From Chloroflexota bacterium (lineage in GTDB: Bacteria; Chloroflexota; UBA11872): DNA of 41,467 nucleotides. Location: contig JAJECS010000025.1 of the NCBI GenBank assembly GCA_022821905.1, forward strand, positions 1 to 41,467, written 5' to 3'. The notes below the pieces were generated by a model, which did no database searches, was not told the origin of the DNA, and saw nothing but the letters and a program-made list of their open reading frames with translations. The position numbers were made by a program, and so were the translations under genes. This document shows, one piece after another, positions 25,392-34,002 of the stretch; position 1 is the first letter of the stretch, and every line of letters begins with the position of its first letter.

Positions 25392-25536
25392 GCGCCACGA
25401 AAGACGCGACCGATATCTAGCGAAACTATCCGACGATCGTGCGAGTGGTGGGCGACAATCGAGGATGCAGATACTGTGTAAGCTATCGTTCGAGTATTCG
25501 ATCATCTGACATGGAGTGTCTTGAAGAGATTTGTCG

Positions 25537-25565
25537 TTGCCGCCGGTCTGCTCGAGCGGTACAAT
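25537..25565 (+). promoter_or_regulatory. Sigma-70-type promoter for the GPP34-P450 gene
   Basis: TTGCCG (25537-25542), a 17-bp spacer and TACAAT (25560-25565) match the housekeeping consensus in sequence and spacing. It lies 68 bp upstream of the ATG, in the 241-bp gap after the FAD gene. The P450 gene therefore probably has its own promoter. Confidence 0.5.
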
Positions 25566-25632
25566 TACCCCTAAGTGCGGCAAGTGTGCGAATGCCTAGG
25601 CCGGTCGCGAGCGTGCACAAGGACGAAGTGCC

Positions 25633-27657
25633 ATGGCTGTTGCGGAAGATACGTCCACTCGACAGTTAAGCCTGTCCGAAGAGCTTCTGCTGATGCTCCT
25701 CAATGAGGAGAGCGGTTACTTTCATCAGGTTCCTGGTTGGCACCTGAACTGCGCCGTTGTCGGCGCGGCGCTCGCCGAGCTTTCGCTCATGTCGCGCATC
25801 GACACGGACATCGAGTCTCTGTTTCTCGTCGACCGGACGGAAACGGGCGACCCGACGCTCGATCCCATTCTTGAGGAGATAGCGAACGAGCCGGGTCGGC
25901 ACAATGCCCAGTATTGGATCGAACGGCTGGCGCCCCGCGCCGATTCAATCATCGATCTCACGCTCGATCGCTTGGTTGAAGCGGAGATTCTGGATCATCA
26001 CGAGGGCGGATTTTGGACGCTTGCCCGGGCCGTGCGGCAGTCGGAAATGTTCGGCAGTTCTCCCGAGGGATCCGCGGCGCAATTTGTGAAGACTCGCATC
26101 GGCAAGGCGATTTTCGATAGCGAGATCCCCGACCCGCGAGACGTGATCATCGTCTGCCTCGTCAATACCTGTGATGTGTTTCGCTTCATCTTCCAGCTTG
26201 AAGAGAAGGATGAGGAGCGCATTCACTTCATCTGCAATATGGACTTGATCGGTCGGTCGATCGCCGATGCCGTGGCCCAGAGCCTTGCCGCCCCGCTGCT
26301 CCAGCACTCCGCCCTGACCAAGAAGATTCCGACGGTCCCGCTGTGGCGGCTGATGCTGAATCGACATGTTCGCGGCGGGAACTTTCCTGCCCTCTTCGCG
26401 GAGCTCACGGAAGAGTACGGGCCGGTGTTCGAGATCCGACCGCCGTTTGTGGAACCCATGATTTTCATTGGCGGCCTCGAGGTGAACCGGTGGGTCCATC
26501 GGAGTGGACGCAGGTACCTGAGGACGAGGGACTATTTTGCGGACTTCGAAAAGGTCTATGGCGCGTCGGGCGTATTGCCGTCCCTCGACGGCGCCGACCA
26601 CTTCCGGCTTCGCAAGTCGTTGGGCCCGGGGTATTCCCGGGGCAGGCTCGTAGGACAACTGGACCAGGTCTACGAGCATGCGCGGGGATATATGGCGGAT
26701 TGGGAGGTTGGAGCAACCTACCAAGCAACCGAGATGTGCCGGCGAATGATCAACGCGCAGCTCTCACCGCTCCTCATCAGCGTTGATTCGCAGGATGTGT
26801 TCGCGGATCTGGCGAGGTTCAAGGAACGGGCGCTCAGCGTTCACGTCGCCAAGGTGCTGCCCAAGTTCATGCTGCGCACTCCAGGCATGCGGCGCCGGAT
26901 GAGGTCCTTGGACACACTGCTGAAGCGGGTGCAGCTTGGCCACACGCCCGCCCAGCGGGCTGGATGTCCGCGCGATCTTGCCGACGACCTTCTCAGCCTC
27001 CACGCCAGCGATCCGCAGTTCGTCCCGGAGTCGAATCTGCCCTTCGCGCTTTCAGCCGCGCTGATCGCCAGCGTCTACCTTGGCGACATGTTCAGCTTCG
27101 TGTTGTACGCCATGGCGACAAAGCCGGAAATCTACGCGAAAATCCGCGACGAAGCTGATGCCTTGTTCGCCAATGGCGACCCAAGTGGCGAGGCATTCCG
27201 GCCACGAGAGATCGACGTCACCCACCGCTTCCTCATGGAATGCCTGCGGGTCTACCCAATCGTCCCGATGTCCATTCGGAACGTGATGAATTCGTGCGTG
27301 GTCGAAGGCTACGAGCTTCCCGTCGGATCACGGCTTCACATTGCCCAGACGGCCACGCATTACATGAAGGACGTCTTTCCGGACCCTTACAAGTTTGATA
27401 TCGACCGTTACCAGCCGCCGCGCAATGAGCATCGCGGTCCCGGGTACGCCCCCTATGGCTTGGGCACGCATCGGTGCCTGGGGACGGGGTGGGTGGAGTT
27501 GCAGCTGGCGGTCAACGTGCTGATGATCGCGCGCCACTTCACGCTTGAGGTGTCCCCGGCAAACTTCGAGCTCGGGTTCAGCCCGCTGCCGTCGAGCAAA
27601 CCGAGCAAGAAACTGAAGTTCCGCATTGTCGAGCAGCGGCGCGAGTTGAACGCCTAA
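25633..27657 (+). CDS. GPP34-domain / cytochrome P450 fusion
   Basis: A 674-aa two-domain protein. Residues about 12-215 match the GPP34 (Golgi phosphoprotein 3-like) fold: LSEELLLMLLNEESG, AVVGAALAELSLMSRI, and a helical remainder with DLIGRSIADAVAQSLAAPLL. In eukaryotes GPP34 binds phosphatidylinositol-4-phosphate. From about 230 a complete cytochrome P450 follows, with the ExxR pair (E536, R539, in FLMECLRVYP) and heme loop PYGLGTHRCLGTG, whose ligand is Cys615. AAGGA at 25619-25623 supports the ATG. I infer a membrane-docked monooxygenase acting on a lipid or sterol. No redox partner gene is nearby. Confidence 0.85.
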   Translation: MAVAEDTSTRQLSLSEELLLMLLNEESGYFHQVPGWHLNCAVVGAALAELSLMSRIDTDIESLFLVDRTETGDPTLDPILEEIANEPGRHNAQYWIERLAPRADSIIDLTLDRLVEAEILDHHEGGFWTLARAVRQSEMFGSSPEGSAAQFVKTRIGKAIFDSEIPDPRDVIIVCLVNTCDVFRFIFQLEEKDEERIHFICNMDLIGRSIADAVAQSLAAPLLQHSALTKKIPTVPLWRLMLNRHVRGGNFPALFAELTEEYGPVFEIRPPFVEPMIFIGGLEVNRWVHRSGRRYLRTRDYFADFEKVYGASGVLPSLDGADHFRLRKSLGPGYSRGRLVGQLDQVYEHARGYMADWEVGATYQATEMCRRMINAQLSPLLISVDSQDVFADLARFKERALSVHVAKVLPKFMLRTPGMRRRMRSLDTLLKRVQLGHTPAQRAGCPRDLADDLLSLHASDPQFVPESNLPFALSAALIASVYLGDMFSFVLYAMATKPEIYAKIRDEADALFANGDPSGEAFRPREIDVTHRFLMECLRVYPIVPMSIRNVMNSCVVEGYELPVGSRLHIAQTATHYMKDVFPDPYKFDIDRYQPPRNEHRGPGYAPYGLGTHRCLGTGWVELQLAVNVLMIARHFTLEVSPANFELGFSPLPSSKPSKKLKFRIVEQRRELNA

Positions 27658-27696
27658 CGCCCCTGGGCACGCCCGAGTGACGGGGGCGGAGCGAGC

Positions 27697-28761
27697 CTAC
27701 GCGGGTTTGCGAGCCAGGAAACAGTAGAGCGGCGTGAAGATCCCGGCCTTGCCGCCCGCAACGTAGGCGTTGGCCGTGCGATCCATAAGCCCGACGACGT
27801 CGGCGGAACCCTTCGGAAGAATCCCCAGCCTTTCGACCAGCTTCGACGTTCCCTGGAACGCCTTGCGGCCGACCGGAGTTCGGTGCAGGGCATTGCCCAG
27901 CGTTTGGCGCCGGCTCACCATGGGCTGATACCACGGCGTGGCGGGACCGTTTTCCGCGACGGCTCGATCTCTCCCCTCGATCACCTGAAATCCCGCCATT
28001 TCGAGGGCTCGGTTCACTTCGCCCATCGTCGCGATATCGTTGAGTGCGATGCCGTGCATGAGGTCCTGCTTGATGGCTCGATGCCGATTGTCGTCGGGAT
28101 CGAACGTATCCGTCGTGCACATTTCCTGACCCCAGAAGAGGGCTCCGGGTTTCAGCACGCGGTGGATCTCGGTGAACGCGCCCAACTTGTCGGGCGCATG
28201 GCACGTCGATTCGATCGCATAGCCCCGATCGAACGTGTCGTCCGCGATAGCGCCCATGTCCATGAAGCTGCACGCGAGGTAGTCGGCCATGTGGTCCAGC
28301 CCCGCCTCGGCGTTGAGCGACTTCGCTTTGTCCAGCTGGATTTCATTGCTATTGATCCCGACGACGCTGACTCCGGCTTCCCGGATGACCCGGCGCATCG
28401 GACCGCCGATCCCGCATCCGACATCGATCACCGTCATACCCTCGCGCAACTCCAGCTTGGCGATCATCAGTCGCTGGTGCCGGGTCTTGGAGTCTTCCAG
28501 GCTCTCCCGCGGCGACAGTGGCGCGAAATGGAGCGATTCGCCCCATCCGAACACCATGAACTCGCCGCAAAGGTCGTAGTACTCCTTGACGGTCTTGGCG
28601 TGGTCGTAGGCCGTCGCGCCGGCATCGTCCTCCTTGGCCCGGCGCATCCATCCATCGAAATCTTGCACGCGACGTTGAGCGTCCGATCCGCGGTACGCCC
28701 CCTTGAGCCCCCTGGACAGATTGCGGAGGCGCCCAAGCTCCTTGGCCAGTGGGAAGGACAC
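27697..28761 (-). CDS. Sterol C-24 methyltransferase-like enzyme
   Basis: A 354-aa SAM-dependent methyltransferase with hallmarks of Erg6/SMT enzymes, which methylate the sterol side chain. FGWGESLHFAPLSPRES corresponds to the YEWGWGxSFHF substrate region. Motif I is VIDVGCGIGGPMRRVIREAG, followed by VVGINSNEIQLDKAK. YAIESTCHAPDKLGAFTEIH matches the SMT IEATCHAP motif, with RVLKPGALFWGQEMCTTD next and a late PWYQPM. It is the last gene of the Rieske-RND-methyltransferase operon. Alternatives are tocopherol-type or other isoprenoid methyltransferases, but the ATCHAP-like and PWY motifs favour a sterol-like substrate. Confidence 0.82.
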   Translation of the reverse strand: MSFPLAKELGRLRNLSRGLKGAYRGSDAQRRVQDFDGWMRRAKEDDAGATAYDHAKTVKEYYDLCGEFMVFGWGESLHFAPLSPRESLEDSKTRHQRLMIAKLELREGMTVIDVGCGIGGPMRRVIREAGVSVVGINSNEIQLDKAKSLNAEAGLDHMADYLACSFMDMGAIADDTFDRGYAIESTCHAPDKLGAFTEIHRVLKPGALFWGQEMCTTDTFDPDDNRHRAIKQDLMHGIALNDIATMGEVNRALEMAGFQVIEGRDRAVAENGPATPWYQPMVSRRQTLGNALHRTPVGRKAFQGTSKLVERLGILPKGSADVVGLMDRTANAYVAGGKAGIFTPLYCFLARKPA

Positions 28762-28813
28762 GCCTAGCTCCGGACGCGGCAGACGGGCTTGATACGTACG
28801 CGTGACCTGCCGG

Positions 28814-31306
28814 TCATGGCGCTGCCTGCGACGACGCTTCTTCTTCCTCCTCGTGACGCCGATACACTTCGTCGATCGCCACGTCGAGCTCAGACCACTC
28901 GCGCTCGACCATCGAGCGCAGCCGCATGTTTTGATAGGCGCCCCACACGGTCATGGCCGGCGGCACCAACACAATGGAGACGATGAGCGAGTACGCAATC
29001 GTGATGGCCGCGGTGATGCCGAACTGCTGAGACGCGAGGAGCGGTGAAGCCGCCAGGACGCCCAGGCCGAGCGCCGTGGTCATGGCTGAGCCCAGCAGCG
29101 CCGAGCCCGTCGTCGCCAGCGTGCGAACCGCCGCTTCCTCGGGGTTGCGCAGTCGGGCGAATTCTTCCCGGTAGCGATGGATCACGTGAATGGTGTAGTC
29201 CACGCCGATTCCAATCGAGAGCGCGGTGATGATTGACGTGATGAGTGAGTAGGGGATTCCCAACAGCGCCATCGTGCCCAACACGCAGATCAGCACGAGC
29301 ACGATGGGTCCCACGGCGACAATCGCGAGAGCCGGCTGCCGCACCGTCAGGTAGAAGAAGACGGCCAGCACGGTGAGGGCCGCCGCCACCGTCGTGGCGA
29401 TCGCCTCGGTCTGTCGCTCGGTAATCGAGTCCGTGACGGTGATGGAGATGATGCTCTCCGACGTGGCGGTAATGTCGTCGTCGTCGCCGGCCCACAGGTC
29501 CTCGAGATCCTGCTGCAGCGCCGTGGTCAGGTTGGGGTCGCCCCCGTAGCTCTGGAATTGCACCAGCAAGGTGTCGACGCCCTGCGGATCGTTGACCAGC
29601 AGGCGACCGAGCGCCGGGTCCATGGCCTCGATCCGGTCGAGGATTTCCTGCATCAGCTCTGGATCGAGCTGCAGGCCCGCTGAGGCTTCCTGGAAGAGAG
29701 CTGCGATCTCGGGGTCGTACTTGTCGCCCGGCACGCCGCTGTCGGTCGTCCAGTCGCGCACCAGCAATTCATACGAGGTCTGAATTGGCCCTGCAGCCGC
29801 CGGAGGGCGCCGGGTCTCGTCCGCGAAGGCAGTCGTCAGGTCTTGCATGTTGAGCAGCGTGCGGGTCTCCGTGGCCTCGGCCTTGATGAGCACATTGGTC
29901 ACCTCCGCCGTGCCGCCGACGGCCGCTTCCAGGGTGTCCAAGTCCGCCAGCACGGTCCCGCCCCTCGGCAGCACGTCGCGGATGTTGAATTCGGACTTCA
30001 GCCCGGTTGACGCGATCCCCAATCCAATCGTGACCGCGGCCACGACGATGATGTAGTAGGCCGGACGGCGGGTCACGCTGCGGCCCAGCAGGCCGGCCAG
30101 CCGCTCGATGCCCGGCAAGGCGTGCACGATCGGACGCGGCGGCTTCAACGTCCCCCGCTTCTCGCGTCGCCGGTCCATGATCGTCCGGCTGGCCGGGACC
30201 AGCGTCAGCATGACGACCAGGCTCATCCCGATGCCCAAGCCTGCGACGACGCCGAAGTCGCGCACGATGCCGATCGGCGAAAACAGGCTGGCCAACATAC
30301 CCACGATGGTGGTGACGGCAGCCAGGATCAGCGGGACGGCCACGATGCGCAGTCCCGTGCGAATGGCCTCGCGCACCTCGCCGCCCTCAAGACGTTGCTC
30401 CCGGTAGTGCGAGATGGTCTGAATGGCGTAGTCCACCGTCAGGCCGATCACAATGATCGGCACCATGGTGGTCAGCGAGTTTGGTGGGCCGATCAGACCA
30501 AGGGCATTCGGCCCCAGCCAGCCTTCGGCGCCAATGATCCAAATGATCGACACAAGAAGTCCGCCGAGCGTCAGCAACATGTCGGACACCGTGCGCATGA
30601 ACAGCAGCAGCAGCAACGCGATGAGCAGGAACGCCACCCCGATCAGGGGACCCATCCCCGTCTCGGTGGCCTCCGTGTATTCGTCCTCGAGGATGATGAA
30701 CGACACGCTGCTTGCGCTCAGCGGGCCCTCAGACGACTTAGACAGCTCATTGATCGTTCGCTCAGCGATCTTTAGGCGCTCGTCGCCGGTGTCAAGCAAG
30801 CTGATGCTGGCGATTGCGACCCGTGTGCCGTCCGTGTCGATGCCGGTCATTGCCGCGAGCGCCGGCTGAATCTCCGGGAGTACGCGGACGCCGTCGATTT
30901 GGGCCTGCGTCACCGAGTCGAAGCTGTCGGTCTGGAGCGCGAATTTGATCAGCCCCGACGGCGCGAATACTGGATTGGTCGGAGCTAGAAGCTCTTGCAC
31001 CGCCGCGTTGCCGACGATGTCATTGATCAGAGTGTCAATCTGGGAAAGCCCGGCGGGCGTGAGCGCGTCCCCTCGAAAAATGAGGGTGACGGCACTGATC
31101 TCCCCGTGGTCCCCGAAGAGCTGGTTGATCTCGGCCATCGCGTCGGAAATGGGGCTGTCGTCGGGAAGCGTCTCCGCGGTCGTCGGCGGCGGCGCGCGGA
31201 CGACCGCCCCGGCTCCCAGCGCAAGGGTGACGAGGAACAGCACGAGGAGCGTGATCCAGGGGCGGACCGTGACCAGCGAGCTCAGCTTGCCGAGTACCTG
31301 ATTCAT
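28814..31306 (-). CDS. RND/MMPL-family lipid transporter
   Basis: An 830-aa resistance-nodulation-division protein of the hydrophobe exporter (HAE3/MMPL) type, related in fold to Patched and NPC1. It has two repeats: a single N-terminal helix, a large periplasmic loop, then a five-helix block (MGPLIGVAFLLIALLLLLFM ... IVIGLTVDYAIQTISHYREQ). The arrangement recurs with IITALSIGIGVDYTIHVIHR. The intramembrane GLTVDYAIQ and GIGVDYTIH segments carry the proton-relay aspartates. It starts 16 bp after the Rieske stop and ends 52 bp before the methyltransferase, so they are probably one operon. A cargo related to the product of the neighbouring enzymes is plausible but unproven. Confidence 0.88.
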   Translation of the reverse strand: MNQVLGKLSSLVTVRPWITLLVLFLVTLALGAGAVVRAPPPTTAETLPDDSPISDAMAEINQLFGDHGEISAVTLIFRGDALTPAGLSQIDTLINDIVGNAAVQELLAPTNPVFAPSGLIKFALQTDSFDSVTQAQIDGVRVLPEIQPALAAMTGIDTDGTRVAIASISLLDTGDERLKIAERTINELSKSSEGPLSASSVSFIILEDEYTEATETGMGPLIGVAFLLIALLLLLFMRTVSDMLLTLGGLLVSIIWIIGAEGWLGPNALGLIGPPNSLTTMVPIIVIGLTVDYAIQTISHYREQRLEGGEVREAIRTGLRIVAVPLILAAVTTIVGMLASLFSPIGIVRDFGVVAGLGIGMSLVVMLTLVPASRTIMDRRREKRGTLKPPRPIVHALPGIERLAGLLGRSVTRRPAYYIIVVAAVTIGLGIASTGLKSEFNIRDVLPRGGTVLADLDTLEAAVGGTAEVTNVLIKAEATETRTLLNMQDLTTAFADETRRPPAAAGPIQTSYELLVRDWTTDSGVPGDKYDPEIAALFQEASAGLQLDPELMQEILDRIEAMDPALGRLLVNDPQGVDTLLVQFQSYGGDPNLTTALQQDLEDLWAGDDDDITATSESIISITVTDSITERQTEAIATTVAAALTVLAVFFYLTVRQPALAIVAVGPIVLVLICVLGTMALLGIPYSLITSIITALSIGIGVDYTIHVIHRYREEFARLRNPEEAAVRTLATTGSALLGSAMTTALGLGVLAASPLLASQQFGITAAITIAYSLIVSIVLVPPAMTVWGAYQNMRLRSMVEREWSELDVAIDEVYRRHEEEEEASSQAAP

Positions 31307-31322
31307 GGCCTGCCCTTCTATC

Positions 31323-32471
31323 TCAAGAATCTGCGGGAAGCGGAGTCCGCCGCTTCCCGGCGCCGTCCGCGCGACTCACGGCCGATTCAGCCGGTGATTG
31401 TAGGGATTCGAAATGTTGCTCGGGGCGCCGGGTCGTCGCCTCGCCCTGATCGGGATAGAACTGATTGCAGTAGGTACGAAACGGCATGATCTCGCCGTCG
31501 GAGCGACAGAGGCGGGGCAGCGACCGGAACTGCTTGCGCTCCCAGATGACCACATCCTGCAAGACGTCCCGGTTTTGCATCGCCGCGATGAACTTGTTCA
31601 TCAGGGGCGCGCGCAGCTTCACCGGGAGGAATCCCAGGCCGGCAATCCATCGCTTCGGCTTGCGAATCTCGCGCACATGCGAAACCAGCGACAGGTCGAT
31701 CAACGTGCCGTCGACGGGCGTCGCCAGCACCCACAGCCGCATGTCCATCCCGATGGAGTGTTCGCGAATCTTCACGTACGAGTAGCCCAGCCCGAAGATG
31801 CGGGTGTTGGCGGAGATGTCGAAGGTCAGCTTCGCGATTCTGGCAATCGTTCGAACTCGCCGGAAGTCGAAGTCGCTCTTCAGGCAGGCTCCGTCCACCG
31901 AGAGTCGCTCGGCACGGTCCACATTGTCGTAGCCGTGGACGTAGCGCAGGTGGCCCAGGTCGACCGAATTCTCCGTCGTCTCCTGGGGGTGGCCGGCAAA
32001 GCGCAGGGTCCTGATTTCGAAATCGGTCCAGCCGGGCTCCTCCCGCGGGTACGCCGGCAGATTCCATTGCGGCGCCCGTCCCTCGATGCCCCACCAGGCG
32101 AAGACCAGGCCGATCACCTCCTGCGTCTCGAAGACCCGCAGTTTCGCCGTCTTGGGCGGGTCGGCATAGGGCGTGGCCACGCATTGGCCGCTGGCATCGA
32201 ACTCATAGCCGTGGAATGGACACACCAGCCGGCCGTCACAGATACGGCCTCCCGCGTCAGGCCCAAGGTCGGATCCCAGGTGCGGGCAGTAGGCATCGGC
32301 GACGCACACGCGCCCGTCGGCGTCGCACCAGGCGACGATGTTCTCCCCCATCCAAGTCCGCTGGATGAGCCCGGACTTGACCAGGTCCGCCCGGCTGGCG
32401 ATGAAGTACCAGCCCTCGGGAAATGGGGAGGGCAACGGGGCGTTCTCGAATCGCCTACGTCGGGTTGCCAT
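31323..32471 (-). CDS. Rieske non-heme iron oxygenase
   Basis: A 382-aa Rieske oxygenase alpha subunit. The [2Fe-2S] site is CPHLGSDL (C62, H64) with LVCPFHGYEF (C84, H87). The mononuclear iron site is ENSVDLGHLRYVHGY, with the D-x2-H-x4-H spacing. The arrangement resembles steroid-active Rieske enzymes (KshA, cholesterol 7-desaturase Neverland/DAF-36, bacterial SdmA) more than aromatic ring dioxygenases. That is judged from motif context only. I chose the ATG at 32469-32471 (MATRRRRF); a 13-residue longer frame has no support. It is the first gene of the operon with the RND transporter and SMT-like methyltransferase. Confidence 0.88.
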   Translation of the reverse strand: MATRRRRFENAPLPSPFPEGWYFIASRADLVKSGLIQRTWMGENIVAWCDADGRVCVADAYCPHLGSDLGPDAGGRICDGRLVCPFHGYEFDASGQCVATPYADPPKTAKLRVFETQEVIGLVFAWWGIEGRAPQWNLPAYPREEPGWTDFEIRTLRFAGHPQETTENSVDLGHLRYVHGYDNVDRAERLSVDGACLKSDFDFRRVRTIARIAKLTFDISANTRIFGLGYSYVKIREHSIGMDMRLWVLATPVDGTLIDLSLVSHVREIRKPKRWIAGLGFLPVKLRAPLMNKFIAAMQNRDVLQDVVIWERKQFRSLPRLCRSDGEIMPFRTYCNQFYPDQGEATTRRPEQHFESLQSPAESAVSRADGAGKRRTPLPADS

Positions 32472-32569
32472 CGACCAAGACTCCGCAGTGAGCCGCTCGC
32501 ACTCTAGCACGCTTCGTATCAGATCAGGCTCTATTGCCTTGACCGTATCTTGCTTCTAGCGAAGATATT

Positions 32570-32614
32570 CCGTGCAGGCGCAGCCTGCACGGTTCAAGAT
32601 TATGGGATCTTGAA
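32570..32614. promoter_or_regulatory. Two abutting perfect palindromes upstream of the Rieske operon
   Basis: CCGTGCAGGC-GCA-GCCTGCACGG (32570-32592) is directly followed by TTCAAGAT-TATGGG-ATCTTGAA (32593-32614). Both stems are perfect and share no base. They lie about 100 bp upstream of the Rieske start. They may be operators or a back-to-back terminator pair; neither has a clear T tract. Confidence 0.5.
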
Positions 32615-32679
32615 TCGAGCTATACCTTTGACAAAACACTCGCTTGTGAAAAGCGGATCGCACAGGGCGAGCAAATGAT

Positions 32680-33093
32680 ATGCCAAATCGAGACACCGAT
32701 TACAAGGGCCCCTGGTGCCACGATTCTGATCAAATGCTGACTACGCTCAGAATTGGAAGCTCAATTACACAACATAGAAGCATCGCGAAGGCATTTTCAC
32801 ACCAACCGTCACTGCTCCTGCAATTCAACCGTGGTCGGATTCGGCACAACGGTGAAACGCCAGGGTGTCTCTACACAGTTGCCGAAGAAGTCAGACCGGA
32901 CGATGTCCGCCCTCATCCGCATCCGGTCAATGCCGACCGCTGGGATTGGCTGACTGAACGCGAGCTGAAGCTCGAGCTCGTCGGCAAGACGGTCGTAACC
33001 GCGGCGGAGCGACTGACCGACGAAGAGATCGCCGAGACACGGCGCAAGCAGAATGAGCGAGGCGAGGACACCTTCCTCGAGCGGACGCCCTGA
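32680..33093 (+). CDS. Small hypothetical ORF, doubtful
   Basis: A 137-codon open frame in the 673-bp gap between the Rieske and SRPBCC genes. The first half is unlike protein, but the second half (NADRWDWLTERELKLELVGK, then RLTDEEIAETRRKQNERGED) has coding-like amphipathic helices. It may be a shorter gene, or the tail of a decayed one. I do not recognise it. The frame lacks a clear ribosome binding site at the first ATG. Confidence 0.25.
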   Translation: MPNRDTDYKGPWCHDSDQMLTTLRIGSSITQHRSIAKAFSHQPSLLLQFNRGRIRHNGETPGCLYTVAEEVRPDDVRPHPHPVNADRWDWLTERELKLELVGKTVVTAAERLTDEEIAETRRKQNERGEDTFLERTP

Positions 33094-33144
33094 AGACGGC
33101 GGCAATCGGGGGAATCGCGGGAGTGGCCTTGCGAGTCGCCGGCC

Positions 33145-33783
33145 TCACATAGGCTCGGCTTCGTCGCCGGTGTAGAACGCGGTCGTCTGCCGGGCCGCCG
33201 CGGCCGCGGCGGCGGGGTCGGTTCCTGCAGCCACTGCCGCCCGTTCCCATCCTTCGCTGCTGCCGGTGATGAACGCTTTGCCGTCCAGCGAGGTGGCGAA
33301 CTCCATTTCGTCGGGCTTCGGCGCGTCCGGCTCCGCCAGGTGCAGCGCGAGTCCCAGGAATCCCATCTCCCAGCCGACGCCGACGGCCCCCGGCCCGTAC
33401 GTGTCCCAGTGCTCCCCCAGGTGCGCCGTGTGCGTGAGCGTCAGCCGGGCCCGGCCTGACCCTGCGTCGGCCACACCCACATCCACCCAGCTCACGTCGC
33501 CAAACTCCCAGGTGAGCGCGAAGTGTGCCTGTGGCTCGCACGCCGTGATCTCGCCGCCCGCGTTGCCTTCGATCTGGTACCGGCCGCCGAGCCTGAGATC
33601 ACCGCTCACCGGCGCGAACCAACGCGGAATGCGCTTGCCGTTCGTCACCGCGTCCCACAGGTCCTCAACCGTCGTCGCGTAGTCGCGGGCAATCGTGACC
33701 GCGCTCGCGGGCCGTCCATCGCGCTCCAGCCACGACACCGAACGCCCCATGGCGCCGAGGTGATGGTCGACATCGAAGGTCAT
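33145..33783 (-). CDS. SRPBCC / AHSA1-like ligand-binding protein
   Basis: A 212-aa START-like (SRPBCC) protein. The opening VTIARDYATTVEDLWDAVTN, RIPRWFAPVSGDLRLGGRYQ and GGEITACEPQAHFALTWEFG follow the AHSA1-like pattern of a helix-grip hydrophobic pocket. LTLTHTAHLGEHWDTYGPGA and a helical C terminus complete it. Members bind small hydrophobic ligands or act as stress-related accessory proteins; no function can be assigned here. It is transcribed divergently from the glycosidase gene, with a 219-bp gap between them that holds nothing else recognisable. Confidence 0.82.
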   Translation of the reverse strand: MTFDVDHHLGAMGRSVSWLERDGRPASAVTIARDYATTVEDLWDAVTNGKRIPRWFAPVSGDLRLGGRYQIEGNAGGEITACEPQAHFALTWEFGDVSWVDVGVADAGSGRARLTLTHTAHLGEHWDTYGPGAVGVGWEMGFLGLALHLAEPDAPKPDEMEFATSLDGKAFITGSSEGWERAAVAAGTDPAAAAAAARQTTAFYTGDEAEPM

Positions 33784-34002
33784 GGGCGTTCGCCGGCCTT
33801 ACGCGTGCAACGTCACGGTTCGGAGCTTAGTCCTGGTTTGAGCGCCATGCGCGGCCCATGGTGGTGCACCTGACGGACCGCAAACTCTCAACCAGGCCTC
33901 GGGCTCCTATCAGAGGCCAGTGCGGCGTGGCTGCTGCGGCCCGTACCCTGTTGGCGCGGGACCGTCGGGTACCGCTCGTGCGGAAACGGAGCGCAGGACC
34001 GG

